Below, piece after piece: positions 47,236 to 58,306 of a stretch of 64,000 nucleotides of DNA (the stretch's first letter is position 1; every line of letters begins with the position of its first letter). A model generated the notes under the pieces. That model was not told the DNA's origin and searched no databases. It was given only the letters and a program-made list of their open reading frames with translations. This stretch comes from G963667675 sp965249215 (GTDB taxonomy: Bacteria > Chloroflexota > Dehalococcoidia > Lucifugimonadales > UBA3495): the NCBI GenBank assembly GCA_965249215.1, contig CBDFLN010000002.1:744001-808000 (forward strand). The letters run 5' to 3'. A program made the translations under genes and the position numbers.

Positions 47236-48285
47236 ATGCCCGATGCTAAAGGACTAGGAAGCTCCCCGGTGCGGGTCGCCCTGGACGCCATGGGCGGCGA
47301 CTACGGCCCCGCGGAGACGGTCAAGGGCGCTGTGCAGGCGCTGCAGCACGACGACGTTGAGGTCTTGCTGGTCGGAGACCCCGACAAGGTCCAAGCCCAG
47401 TTGGACCGGTACGAAGTGGGCAATGGGTCTATATCCGTAGCACCGTCCCAGGGGGTAATCGGCGACGACGAGCACCCTTTGCAGGCCATCAGACACAAGC
47501 CTGAAGCCTCAGTAATGGTGGCCACTGGACTGGTGAAGCAGGGCAACGCCGACGTGATGGTGTCCATGGGGTCGACGGGAGCTTCGATGGCCGGTTCCGT
47601 GCTGGCCCTGGGGTTGATGGACGGGCTTGACCGTCCTTGCCTGGGTGGGCCGTTCCTGGGCCTGGCGCCCCGTACCGTCTTGTTGGACATGGGGAGCAGC
47701 GTCGATTGCCGGCCTGCTATGCTCCTCAATTTCGCCGCCCTGGGCGTCGCCTTCGCCCGCAAGTTCCTGGACATCCAGGACCCGCGGGTGGGGCTGCTCA
47801 GCGTAGGCGCCGAAACCGCCAAGGGCAACCGGCAGGTGCAGGAAAGCCACCAGCTGTTCAACGAAAGCGGCCTCAACTTCGTGGGCAACGTCGAGGGAAT
47901 GGACTTCTTTACCCAACGGGCCGACGTGATTGTATGCGACGGCTTCGTCGGCAACATCCTGATGAAATTTTCCGAGGGCCTGGGCAGCGCGCTGTTCCCC
48001 TTTTTGGAACAGCGGCTTTCATCCCATCTGACACCCCAGGCAATTAAGGCCGTTGCATCGGACCTTTGGCAGGTGACCAACCTGCCCAGGACCACGGGGG
48101 GGCCACTGCTCGGCGTCAACGGCCCTGTGGTCCTGGGGCACGGCTCCTGCAAGGCCGACGGCATCGCGGGGGCCATCCACACCGGCGTCAGGTACGTAAG
48201 GCTGGGTCTGCTGGACAGTATGCGCCGGGAATTGTCGGAGGTCGGCAAACGGCTCCCGGCACCCCACCGCAAGGCCGGCAGTTGA
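47236..48285 (+). CDS. plsX: Phosphate acyltransferase PlsX
   Basis: Makes acyl-phosphate from acyl-ACP for phospholipid synthesis. A 349-aa protein with VALDAMGGDYGPAETVKGAV at the start, IGDDEHPLQAIRHK, MVSMGSTGASMAG, and the later VCDGFVGNILMKFSEG and GVNGPVVLGHGSCKADGI. About 105 bp follows the hydratase gene; fabG is 25 bp downstream. PlsX next to fabG is a classic lipid-synthesis arrangement. Confidence 0.97.
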   Translation: MPDAKGLGSSPVRVALDAMGGDYGPAETVKGAVQALQHDDVEVLLVGDPDKVQAQLDRYEVGNGSISVAPSQGVIGDDEHPLQAIRHKPEASVMVATGLVKQGNADVMVSMGSTGASMAGSVLALGLMDGLDRPCLGGPFLGLAPRTVLLDMGSSVDCRPAMLLNFAALGVAFARKFLDIQDPRVGLLSVGAETAKGNRQVQESHQLFNESGLNFVGNVEGMDFFTQRADVIVCDGFVGNILMKFSEGLGSALFPFLEQRLSSHLTPQAIKAVASDLWQVTNLPRTTGGPLLGVNGPVVLGHGSCKADGIAGAIHTGVRYVRLGLLDSMRRELSEVGKRLPAPHRKAGS

Positions 48286-48310
48286 ACCGAAAGAACGACG
48301 GTTGAAACCG

Positions 48311-49066
48311 ATGACCAACCCAGGCGAGCTAGCGGGCCAGGTAGCCCTGGTGACGGGAGCATCCCGGGGAATCGGCGCGGCCATCGCCTCCCGTTTGGCC
48401 CGGGCCGGCGCCAAGGTGGCCGTCAACTACCATTTCAGCCGCGCCGCCGCCGCCTCGGTAGTGGACGACATAACGTCCGCCGGCGGCGAAGCCGTTCTCT
48501 TGGAGGGGGACGTTTCCCAGGACGGCTTTGCCGAATCCGCAGTCAAACAACTCATTGAACGGTGGCAGCGCATCGACATCCTGGTCAACAACGCCGGCAT
48601 CAACCGCGACCGCCTGTTGCTCCGCATGACCACCGATGAGTGGGACCAGGTACTGGAAGTTAACCTGCGGGGCGCCTTCCTTTGCACCAAGTACGTCTTG
48701 CCCCACTTGATAAGGCAGCACAGCGGCCGCGTGGTCAACATCTCCTCGGTGGTCGGTATAAGCGGCAATCCGGGCCAAGCCAACTACGCCGCAGCCAAGG
48801 CCGGGCTCATCGGCTTCACCAAGGCCGTAGCCCGGGAGGTGGCGTCCAGAAAGATCACGGTCAACGCACTGGCGCCCGGGTTCATCACCACCGGGATGGC
48901 CGAAGAGCTGCCGGAGGATACCCGCAAGCAGATAATGGGGCGGATACCCATGGGCCAGTTCGGCGCGCCTGAAGATGTCGCTGAGGCGGCGTTGTTTCTC
49001 TGCACAGACGGGGCAGCATACATCACCGGACAGGTGCTGGCCATCGACGGCGGCCTCATCGCCTGA
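48311..49066 (+). CDS. fabG: 3-oxoacyl-ACP reductase FabG
   Basis: A 251-aa SDR enzyme reducing 3-oxoacyl-ACP with NADPH. VALVTGASRGIGAAIASRLA is the cofactor motif, LVNNAGINRDRLL the NNAG block, and ISSVVGISGNPGQANYAAAK holds the catalytic Ser and the Y-x-x-x-K. VNALAPGFITTGM and YITGQVLAIDGGLIA close it. I prefer ATG 48311 to the TTG 9 bp upstream. Directly follows plsX; the next gene starts 87 bp on. Confidence 0.95.
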   Translation: MTNPGELAGQVALVTGASRGIGAAIASRLARAGAKVAVNYHFSRAAAASVVDDITSAGGEAVLLEGDVSQDGFAESAVKQLIERWQRIDILVNNAGINRDRLLLRMTTDEWDQVLEVNLRGAFLCTKYVLPHLIRQHSGRVVNISSVVGISGNPGQANYAAAKAGLIGFTKAVAREVASRKITVNALAPGFITTGMAEELPEDTRKQIMGRIPMGQFGAPEDVAEAALFLCTDGAAYITGQVLAIDGGLIA

Positions 49067-49153
49067 GGCTGACTTTCCCGCCCACTGGCGTGCAATTGTT
49101 TCGCCGGCCCCCGGTCCGCCGACCCCGCCATCCGGTATTGACCAGGAGGTTTC

Positions 49154-50116
49154 ATGGCCCTTGACAGGGCGACGGTCAAATTTCTGGAAGAGCTGGCTGA
49201 AGCCGGCGGAAAGCCCCTGGCCGAATGCACCCCGGAAGAGGCTCGCGCCTCGGGCGCCGACTGGGCCGAATTCAACGGACCGGCTCCGGAAATGGCGGGG
49301 GTGGAGGAACACGCAATCCCAACTGCCGCCGGGGAAGTCCCCATACGGGTCCTCGTCCCAACTCAGCGGCCCTTGGGCGTTGTCGTCTACTATCACGGCG
49401 GCGGATGGGTTACCGGTTCAATCGACGAGTCAGACACAGTGGCAAGGAAGCTGGCGGAGCGGACGTCTTGCGCCGTGGTCTTGGTGGGCTACCGCCTGGC
49501 CCCGGAGCATCGCTACCCGACGGCGGTGGACGACTCGTACGCTGCGCTGGAATGGGCCGGGAACCACCTGGCAGACATTGCGGGACGGGACGCCCCGCTG
49601 ATGGTCGCCGGAGACAGCGCCGGTGGAAATCTGGCCGCGGTGATGGCCCTGCGGTCCCGCGACCGCGTCGGCCCTGCCATAGCCTTGCAGGCGCTCATCT
49701 ACCCGGTCACCGATGCCGACTTCAGCCGCCCTGCGTATGACGACCGCGGCGCAACCCCGTACAATAATCAACTCCTGTCCCGCGAAGCCATGATTTGGTA
49801 TTGGGACCACTACTTGCCCGACCAGTCACGACGCACCGAGCCCGACGCCTCTCCTCTACGCGCCGGGGATTTTTCCGGCCTCCCTACGGCTGTTATACTG
49901 ACCGCAGAGCACGATGTCCTACGGGACGAGGGCGAGGCTTACGCGGAGGCCCTGCGGGCCGCCGGCGTGCCGGTGGACTTCAAAAGATACCCCGGCCAAA
50001 TACACGGGTTCTTTACCACTTTAGTGCTCCCCGGCAGCGAGTTGGGTTTCCAACAAGTCGTAAATGCGGTGCGGGCGTGTATCGCGAAAGCGCGCAAGGC
50101 CCGGCAGTCCCGGTAG
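49154..50116 (+). CDS. Alpha/beta-hydrolase of the HSL (hormone-sensitive lipase) family
   Basis: A 320-aa carboxylesterase. It has the oxyanion-hole motif YYHGGGWVTGS (near residue 80), the nucleophile Ser in VAGDSAGGNLAAVM (near 154), Asp in ILTAEHDVLRDEG (near 254) and His in PGQIHGFF (near 283). The family cleaves small esters. AGGAGG lies 6 bases before the ATG. It precedes a Baeyer-Villiger-type monooxygenase by 71 bp, suggesting that it may open the ester or lactone made by that enzyme. Confidence 0.93.
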   Translation: MALDRATVKFLEELAEAGGKPLAECTPEEARASGADWAEFNGPAPEMAGVEEHAIPTAAGEVPIRVLVPTQRPLGVVVYYHGGGWVTGSIDESDTVARKLAERTSCAVVLVGYRLAPEHRYPTAVDDSYAALEWAGNHLADIAGRDAPLMVAGDSAGGNLAAVMALRSRDRVGPAIALQALIYPVTDADFSRPAYDDRGATPYNNQLLSREAMIWYWDHYLPDQSRRTEPDASPLRAGDFSGLPTAVILTAEHDVLRDEGEAYAEALRAAGVPVDFKRYPGQIHGFFTTLVLPGSELGFQQVVNAVRACIAKARKARQSR

Positions 50117-50187
50117 CAAGCATCCCCGGCAACGGTTGACCGCCGGCAGCCCCAAATGCCTGGTCTATGAAACGCTAGGGAGGCAAG

Positions 50188-51834
<1,647 letters not shown>

Positions 51835-51936
51835 CCTCGACCAGTCCTGCCTACCACTGCCCCAGCCTCGACACCCCGTCCGCCGGTAGACGGCCGGCGC
51901 CAGCCACCGGCATTCAACCCGTCGGAGTGGTAGACA

Positions 51937-52461
51937 ATGCCCAACGTAGTCTTGGTAGTGGACATGGTGCGAGGCTTCCTGGAACCCGGCCACAACCTGT
52001 ACTGCGGAGACGACGCCCGGACGATAATACCCAAAGTCCGTGAGCTAGTCGAGCGGGAGCTGCAGGCAGGGTCTCAAGTGCTTTTCGTCTCCGACCACCA
52101 CGACCCCGACGACCTGGAGTTCCAGATTTTCCCGGTGCACTGCGTCAAGGGAACTGCCGAAACCGAAGTAATCCCCGAACTGGCCGGCTTCGTCGACGGC
52201 TCCAACGTCATTCCCAAGAACCGCTACAGCGGCTTCTTCAACACCGACCTGGCCCAGCGGCTGGAGCAGCTAAGACCGGACAAGCTGGTGGTGTGCGGCG
52301 TTTGCACCGACATCTGCGTCATGCACACCACCTCCGATGCCCGCAACCGGGACTACCAGGTGGAAGTGCCTGCCGACTGCGTTGCGTCCTTCGACCCCGA
52401 CGCCCACCAGTGGGCTTTGACCCATTTGCAGAGAATATTGGGGGCGAAAGTTATTCAGTAA
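51937..52461 (+). CDS. Isochorismatase-family cysteine hydrolase (nicotinamidase-like)
   Basis: A 174-aa cysteine hydrolase. The triad is visible: Asp9 in VLVVDMVRGF, Lys in NVIPKNRYSGFFNT (near 94), and Cys in CGVCTDICVMHT (near 123). SDHHDPDDLEFQIFPVHCVKG resembles the metal-binding loop of nicotinamidases, although the usual D-x-H-x-x-x-x-H spacing is not exact. It could hydrolyse nicotinamide or another amide. About 100 bp after the monooxygenase on the same strand. Confidence 0.86.
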   Translation: MPNVVLVVDMVRGFLEPGHNLYCGDDARTIIPKVRELVERELQAGSQVLFVSDHHDPDDLEFQIFPVHCVKGTAETEVIPELAGFVDGSNVIPKNRYSGFFNTDLAQRLEQLRPDKLVVCGVCTDICVMHTTSDARNRDYQVEVPADCVASFDPDAHQWALTHLQRILGAKVIQ

Positions 52462-52553
52462 GGACGGGCGCGCCGCTTGCCCCTGGGGTCGGTCTGTTAA
52501 GACAACTCAGAGGGGGCCGCCAAGCCCCATCATCCAACGACTCCCCTGGACAC

Positions 52554-53600
52554 CTACCTCTCGCACACTACGCCATCGCCGTCGCCGTCTCCAGCGCTGG
52601 GAACCATCTCTTGTGGAAAGCCCATTCCGGCGCCGCGGCCGCCTTGGATGCGGGATTCTCCAGCGGCCTGGGCCGCGTCGCACGAACTGTAGACCGAGGC
52701 TGGGGCCGGCGTAGGAGGCAATGCAGGGGTCCCGGCAGCGTCCGGGTTGACGCCGGCGGGGACGGCCCCAGACGTCATCAGAACGGTGCGGTCGGCGCAG
52801 GTGTCGAGCATCTCGACAAGAGCGGCATGCTCCGCTTCCGTTACGGTGAGGCCCCAAGTGCCCTTGATCGTTATCCAGTCGACTGCGTACCGGCACCAGT
52901 ACGTGCGGTCTTGCGGCCTCCACCTGTCCGGCCCCTTGGCGCCCTTGGAGCGATTGGCGCTGGCGGTTACGGCGATGAGATGCTGGGGGTCGTCCAGGTA
53001 ATTGGCGAACCGTTCCTTTCTCTCAGGCGGCCAGTCCCAGGCCCCGCTGGCGTGGGCGTTGGCCAGCGGCACCATGTGGTCCACGTCCAGCTGGCTGGGG
53101 TCAGAAACGGTGGTTGCGGAATAGGGGGTTAGCCACCGGCCGGCGACGACTTTGCAGGCCATGTCATCCTGGTAGGAGACGTCGGTCACGCTTTCGGCCA
53201 ATAGGACCTCTTGCCGGGTGTCCTGGCAGTCGTCGTCCTCGTCGGTCCAGTCTTTCCAGTCGCTCCGGTTGTAAGGCGGCAAATCTGCCGGGACCTCGGC
53301 TATGGTCACCCACAGCACGACCTGGGCCGCCGGCGTCGCCAATACAGTCGGAGGCGGTTGTCCCTCAGCCGTCGGCGCGGGCGCTACCGTGAGAGCTGGT
53401 CGTGGTGAACTCTCCGGCGCCGCGGTCAGTGTCGCGGGATGTGGGGTCCCGGTCCCGGCGGCAAGCGTCGGGGGCTGTTTTGGAACTTCCGGTTTATCGG
53501 TTCCAGGGGCCGACCCGGAGCACGAAATACATGCCAAGAGCAGAATTGTGAGGGCACCGGCTAAAGAGACTGCAAGTTTCACTATGGCACTCGCTCCCAT
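52554..53600 (-). CDS. Secreted HNH-type nuclease lipoprotein with an excalibur domain
   Basis: A 348-aa exported protein. A hydrophobic signal (LAVSLAGALTILLLAC) ends in a lipobox LLAC, so it is probably lipid-anchored outside the cell. A Pro/Thr/Ala-rich spacer (about 30-95) follows. The nuclease region has LDVDHMVPLANAHASGAWDW and PQHLIAVTASANRSKGAKGP, the H-N-N pattern of HNH nucleases of the GmrSD-C/DUF1524 type. The C-terminus is an excalibur calcium motif (DGDGDGVVCE). I use ATG 53600 rather than the upstream TTG. It may degrade external DNA for nutrients; that role is inferred. Confidence 0.85.
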   Translation of the reverse strand: MGASAIVKLAVSLAGALTILLLACISCSGSAPGTDKPEVPKQPPTLAAGTGTPHPATLTAAPESSPRPALTVAPAPTAEGQPPPTVLATPAAQVVLWVTIAEVPADLPPYNRSDWKDWTDEDDDCQDTRQEVLLAESVTDVSYQDDMACKVVAGRWLTPYSATTVSDPSQLDVDHMVPLANAHASGAWDWPPERKERFANYLDDPQHLIAVTASANRSKGAKGPDRWRPQDRTYWCRYAVDWITIKGTWGLTVTEAEHAALVEMLDTCADRTVLMTSGAVPAGVNPDAAGTPALPPTPAPASVYSSCDAAQAAGESRIQGGRGAGMGFPQEMVPSAGDGDGDGVVCER

Positions 53601-53635
53601 ACCCGTAACCAATCTTAGCCACTGGTCAACAACCC

Positions 53636-54874
53636 CTAGCCCAGCGCCCCGCCGACCACCGCGTCGGTGATCTCCTCGTCGGACATACCCAGCAACTCCC
53701 GGAGCACATACTCGTTGTGCTGCCCCATAACCGGGGCGGCGAAGCGGGGTCCGCTCTCGTAGTCGCGGATGCGGTACTGAGGACCGGAGTACGGAACGTT
53801 GCCCATCTCCGCGTGTTCCATGTTGCGGAAGAAGCCCCGGTGGGCCAGTTGCGGGTCCTGGAGCAGGTCGCTGCTACGCTGCACCACTCCCGCCGGGACC
53901 CCCTCCGATAGGAGCAGATCCATGACTTCCCGCTCTTCTTTTCCGCTGGTCCAATCGGACAGTTCCCGGTCGATCTCGTCATGGTGGGTCAGCCGGCCTT
54001 TAGTGGTCAGATACCGCTCGTCCCGCGCCCAGGCGGGGTCTCCCATGGCCAGGCGCAGTCCCTGCCACTGCTCGTCGTTTTCCACCGCGATGGCACACCA
54101 CCGGTCGTCGCCCTGGCAGGGATAGGCGCCCTGGGGCGCCGCTGCCGGCGAACGGTTGCCGTCGCGGGACACCGTGCGTCCGTTTATCCGGGAGTCCAGT
54201 GTCTGCGGCGACAGGAAATGGAGGGCCATCTCCAGCTGGCTGGCGTCGATGTGCTGGCCTTCGCCCGTCCTTCTCCTGTGGTCCAGGGCGGCCATGACCG
54301 TAGCGGACAGGAAATGGGGGCCGATGGTGTCGGTGTAGGCCAGCCAGGGCCCGTCGGGGGGCAGGTCTTGCCACCCTGTGACCTCGTAGAAACCGGCAAT
54401 GCCAGCAGCGTGGTACCCGAAACCGCCCAGGGAAGCCAGGGGCCCGGTCTGACCCATGAGGCAGGTGCTGAGCATGATAATCGACGGGTTGATTGACCGG
54501 GCCTTTTCGTAGCCTATTCCCAGGCGGTCCACCGTACCGGGGGTGAAGGCCTCGATGAATACGTCGGCCCAAGCCAACAGCCGGTGGGCCACTCCTACGC
54601 CAGCCGGCGTCTTCAAGTCCAGAGTCATCCCAAGCTTTGACGTATTGAACTCCCCAAAGAAATGGCCCCGGTCAGGGCCGGGAACGCCGTCCTTGAATGG
54701 CATCGCCACTCGCAGGGTGTCCATGGGGGCCGCCGTCTCCAGTCTCACGGTAGTGGCCCCGTGGTCGGCGAAATGCTTGGCGACGCTGGGTCCAACCACG
54801 ACCCAGGAACAGTCGACGACCTTCAAACCGTCGAAAGGCAACCCTGTAGAGGGCAGCCTATCCGCCGCGGCCAC
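53636..54874 (-). CDS. Family III (CaiB/BaiF) CoA-transferase, Asp-containing subunit (second pair)
   Basis: A 412-aa family III CoA-transferase: FDGLKVVDCSWVVVGPSVAK, NTSKLGMTLDLKTPAGVG, and LAYTDTIGPHFLSATVMAAL before RRRTGEGQHIDASQ. The Asp of YTDTIG aligns with the catalytic Asp of the family. GTG start at 54874, overlapping the end of the neighbouring CaiB gene by 17 bp, so the two are translationally coupled. The pair has the same order as the one at 22831-25385 (Asp-lacking gene first). Confidence 0.88.
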   Translation of the reverse strand: MAAADRLPSTGLPFDGLKVVDCSWVVVGPSVAKHFADHGATTVRLETAAPMDTLRVAMPFKDGVPGPDRGHFFGEFNTSKLGMTLDLKTPAGVGVAHRLLAWADVFIEAFTPGTVDRLGIGYEKARSINPSIIMLSTCLMGQTGPLASLGGFGYHAAGIAGFYEVTGWQDLPPDGPWLAYTDTIGPHFLSATVMAALDHRRRTGEGQHIDASQLEMALHFLSPQTLDSRINGRTVSRDGNRSPAAAPQGAYPCQGDDRWCAIAVENDEQWQGLRLAMGDPAWARDERYLTTKGRLTHHDEIDRELSDWTSGKEEREVMDLLLSEGVPAGVVQRSSDLLQDPQLAHRGFFRNMEHAEMGNVPYSGPQYRIRDYESGPRFAAPVMGQHNEYVLRELLGMSDEEITDAVVGGALG

Positions 54875-56105
54875 TGCTCGCCTTCCCGGCCAACCCGCTG
54901 GCTTCCTCTATCTCGGACGGGGGATATCCCAACGTTCCGCCCAGCACTTCGGAGTTGTGTTCGCCCAGCTTGGGCGGCCAGCGACGCACCTTCATCGGCG
55001 TCTCGCTCGGGCGGGCAAACACGCCGGGCGCTTGGACTTCCTGGCCATCAGCCAGCGGAGCGGTGCGCCAGTAACCCCGTTCCTCCAGTTGCCGGAAGCG
55101 GGTCAGCTCCTCTACTGTGTAGACCGGCGCAATGGATACGCGCTCACGCACGCTCCGTTCCAAGAGTTGGTTCTTGGTCCTGGTCAGTATGTACCGGTTG
55201 ATGGGGACCACCACCTCCTCCAGCGGATGGGTCACCGGCCTGCCGTGCAGATTATTCAGGGTGTATCCCATCCAGTCCTCGTCTTCCAGCCACGACTCCG
55301 GCGTCAGCCCATCCTCGACGCACCAACGGACCAGCGTCTCCAGGGTCCTTCCGTCGGGCATGAAGGTTACGTAGCCGTCCGCGCACTCGTAGACAATCTG
55401 CAGCGGCATCCCCCTGGTCTGGGAGTAAGGCCCGGAGCGGTTGAAGTCAAACCCCTGGATAGCGTAGGCCGCCATGCCGTTCAACATCGTCCACGCCATG
55501 ACTGTCTGGGCCGAAACGTCTACGAACTGGGCCTCTCCGGCGCAGAGCATCCGGGCGTGGGCGGTTAGAGCTCCGACCGCCGCCTCGGCCCCGGCGTGGA
55601 GCCACACCTGGGGCACCGAGACCCTCACCGGCGCGCGGCCGGGGTCTCCCTGCACGCTCATGGGGCCGGACATGGCCGCAATCGTCAGGTCGCTGGCGGC
55701 GAATTCGGCGTATGGGCCGTCCTGGCCGAATGGAGTTATGGCTACGTAAACGATGCGGGGATTGGCCTGGCGCATTTCCTCGAACCCCAGCCCTAGTCCC
55801 GACATCTCTCCCGGGCGGGCCGATTCGATGACGAAGTCGGTCCTCTCGGCCAGCCTCAGCAGGGCGCAGCGGCCCGCGTCGCCGGCCAAGTCCAGGGTTA
55901 TGCCCCGCTTGTTGCGGTTGAAAGCGAAGTAGTGGAGGCTGCGCTCCGGCTCCGGCCCTGCAGGCAAAAAGGGAGCCATCCTCCGGCTGGACGACCCATG
56001 GGGCGGCTCGACCTTGATTACGTCGGCTCCCAGGTCGCCCAGTATCATGGCGGCCAACTCGCCGCGGTCGTCCGTCAGGTCGAGGACAGTGTAGGGACTG
56101 AGCAT
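54858..56105 (-). CDS. Family III (CaiB/BaiF) CoA-transferase, Asp-lacking subunit (second pair)
   Basis: A 415-aa family III CoA-transferase with MLSPYTVLDLTDDRGELAAM, NRNKRGITLDLAGDAG, ITPFGQDGPYAEFAASD and AGEAQFVDVSAQ. At the catalytic Asp position it has Trp (VWLHAGAEAAVG), so it cannot form the usual acyl-aspartate. It is the first gene of the pair and overlaps the Asp-containing one. A heteromeric transferase is the simplest reading. The upstream gene (VWA protein) is divergent, so the promoter lies in 56106-56275. Confidence 0.87.
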   Translation of the reverse strand: MLSPYTVLDLTDDRGELAAMILGDLGADVIKVEPPHGSSSRRMAPFLPAGPEPERSLHYFAFNRNKRGITLDLAGDAGRCALLRLAERTDFVIESARPGEMSGLGLGFEEMRQANPRIVYVAITPFGQDGPYAEFAASDLTIAAMSGPMSVQGDPGRAPVRVSVPQVWLHAGAEAAVGALTAHARMLCAGEAQFVDVSAQTVMAWTMLNGMAAYAIQGFDFNRSGPYSQTRGMPLQIVYECADGYVTFMPDGRTLETLVRWCVEDGLTPESWLEDEDWMGYTLNNLHGRPVTHPLEEVVVPINRYILTRTKNQLLERSVRERVSIAPVYTVEELTRFRQLEERGYWRTAPLADGQEVQAPGVFARPSETPMKVRRWPPKLGEHNSEVLGGTLGYPPSEIEEASGLAGKASSGRGG

Positions 56106-56275
56106 TGCGTTCCGGCAGGCTGAAATGTGCCGGGATTATAGCACGCACCACGGGTTGCGCCGCCTGTACTGTGGGGCGGCCTCCGGCTTCGGCTCCTTGA
56201 ATTATCAGGAATGATGCGGCTATCATAGGGTAACTGCCCCCGTTAGCCGCCCATCCAACCCCCGCGCGAGGCCCT

Positions 56276-58306
56276 ATGTTGTACCGCAGTTACAGGTACT
56301 CCCAGTGGGACGGCACCCAACAGATCTTCGACATGGACGCCGATGAACTGATGGACCGTCTTTCCGACGAGACCTTGCGGCAGGGCGACGTCATGCAGGC
56401 GTTGCGGGAACTGCTGAAGCAGGGCTTTCAAAACAAAGACGGCCAGCAGCTTGCCGGCCTTCAGGACTTGATGGACCAACTCAAGAACCAGCGGCGTCAG
56501 CAACTGCAGCAGTACAACATGGACTCGGTAATCGACGACCTGAGGGAACGGCTGCAGGACGTCATCAAGACGGAGCGGGAGGGCATCGACCGCAGGCTGG
56601 AGCAGGCCCGGCAGCAGATGTCCCAGGCCTCCGATGAGGACCTGCCCCAGTTGGAGGGCTTCTATAACGTCTTAGAGGAAAGGGGAAGGCGGAACCAGGA
56701 GAAACTGGACAACCTGCCCCAGGACATGGGCGGCCGGATCAAGGAGTTGATGGACTACGACTTCATCGACCCTGAGGCGCAACGGAAATTCCAGGAACTC
56801 CTGGACATGCTGAAGGGGCAAATGGCGCAGAACATCTCCCAGGAGATGATGCAGCAGGCCCAGGGAATGTCCTCCGAGGACATGGCGGCCATGCGGGAGA
56901 TGATGCGGCAGCTCAACCAGATGATGCGGGACAAGATGGAGGGGCGGGAGCCCGACTTCGACGGGTTTATGCAGCAGTTCGGCTCCATGTTCGGTCCCAA
57001 CCCGCCCCAGAGCTTCGAGGAATTGATGGACTTGCTCCAGCGGCAGCTGGCCCAAATGCAGTCCATGTTGGAGAGCATGTCTCCGGAGATGCGGCAGGAG
57101 TTGGAGGACGCCCTGGCCAATGCTCTCGACCCGGAGACCCGGAGGGAGATGGCCGAGTTCGCCTCGTTGATGGAGCAGATGATGCCCATGGACGAGTTGC
57201 GCCGCCAATACCCCTTCCTGGGTGACGACAGCATGACCATGGAACAGGCCATGGAGATGATGCGGGGGCTGCAGGACCACGACCGGCTGGAAGAGGCCCT
57301 GACCCAGGCCATGCGCACCGGGAACATGGAAGACGTGGACCCGGACAAGCTGGCGGAACTGTTGGGCGAGGACGCCCGGAGGGCCTGGGAACAACTGGAC
57401 AAGTTGCGGCAAATGCTGCAAGAAGCGGGTTACATAACCGGCGACGACAAGATGGAACTGACCGCCCGGGGCATGCGCCGCATCGGCCAGAAGGCCCTTA
57501 AAGAGGTGTTCGTACACCTCAAGAAGGACCGCATCGGCAACCACCTGGTGCATACCAGGGGGGCCAACGGCGACCTCGTAGGCGACACCAAGCCCTACGA
57601 GTTCGGGGACCCCTTCCAGATCGACCTGCAGGCCAGCGTGAAGAACGCCGTGCTGCGCGGCGGCCCACAGGTGCCGGTGCGCATGACTGTTGACGACTTC
57701 GAGGTCCACCGGACCGAGCACATGACCCGCGCCTCCACCGTGCTGCTGCTGGACCAGAGCCGGTCCATGGGGTTGTTCAACAACTACCATGCAGCCAAGA
57801 AAGTCACCGTGGCCCTGATGGCGTTGATTCGGAGCCAGTACCCCAGGGACTCCATGTACGTCATCGGCTTCTCCGATTACGCCATGGAAATAAAAGAGGA
57901 CGAGCTGGCCAAGTCAAGATGGAACGCCTGGGTGTCCGGCACCAACCTTCACCACGCCTTAATGCTGGCCCGAAAGCTGCTGTCCAAGGAAAAGGGCGGG
58001 TCCAAGCAGGTCCTATTGGTTACCGACGGCGAGCCCACGTCCCACATGGAAGGCGACCGTGCGTTCTTCGCCTACCCTCCCAGCTATCGCACCGAGCAGG
58101 AAACTTTGAAAGAAGTCAAACGGTGCACGCAAGAAGGCATCGTCATCAGCACCTTCATGCTGGAAAGCTCCTACCAGTTGGTGCACTTCATCGAGCGTCT
58201 CACCAGGATCAACAAGGGCCGGGCCTTCTACAGCAGCGCCTCCAACCTGGGGGAGTACATGCTGGTGGACTACGTGAGCAACCGCCGGAAACGGGTCGGG
58301 GCCTAG
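56276..58306 (+). CDS. VWA-domain protein with a long Gln/Met/Glu-rich helical region
   Basis: A 676-aa soluble protein. Residues 1-400 are predicted mostly helical and are rich in Gln, Met, Glu and Leu, with repeated stretches such as MMRQLNQMMRDKMEG. This resembles the N-terminal part of CoxE/Mg-chelatase D-like VWA proteins. The C-terminal VWA domain (about 480-676) has an intact metal-binding MIDAS: VLLLDQSRSMG (D-x-S-x-S), VSGTNLHHAL (Thr) and LLVTDGEPTSH (Asp). Such proteins usually work with a MoxR-type AAA ATPase to load or remodel partners. No ATPase gene is seen in the window, so the partner is unknown. Confidence 0.85.
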   Translation: MLYRSYRYSQWDGTQQIFDMDADELMDRLSDETLRQGDVMQALRELLKQGFQNKDGQQLAGLQDLMDQLKNQRRQQLQQYNMDSVIDDLRERLQDVIKTEREGIDRRLEQARQQMSQASDEDLPQLEGFYNVLEERGRRNQEKLDNLPQDMGGRIKELMDYDFIDPEAQRKFQELLDMLKGQMAQNISQEMMQQAQGMSSEDMAAMREMMRQLNQMMRDKMEGREPDFDGFMQQFGSMFGPNPPQSFEELMDLLQRQLAQMQSMLESMSPEMRQELEDALANALDPETRREMAEFASLMEQMMPMDELRRQYPFLGDDSMTMEQAMEMMRGLQDHDRLEEALTQAMRTGNMEDVDPDKLAELLGEDARRAWEQLDKLRQMLQEAGYITGDDKMELTARGMRRIGQKALKEVFVHLKKDRIGNHLVHTRGANGDLVGDTKPYEFGDPFQIDLQASVKNAVLRGGPQVPVRMTVDDFEVHRTEHMTRASTVLLLDQSRSMGLFNNYHAAKKVTVALMALIRSQYPRDSMYVIGFSDYAMEIKEDELAKSRWNAWVSGTNLHHALMLARKLLSKEKGGSKQVLLVTDGEPTSHMEGDRAFFAYPPSYRTEQETLKEVKRCTQEGIVISTFMLESSYQLVHFIERLTRINKGRAFYSSASNLGEYMLVDYVSNRRKRVGA

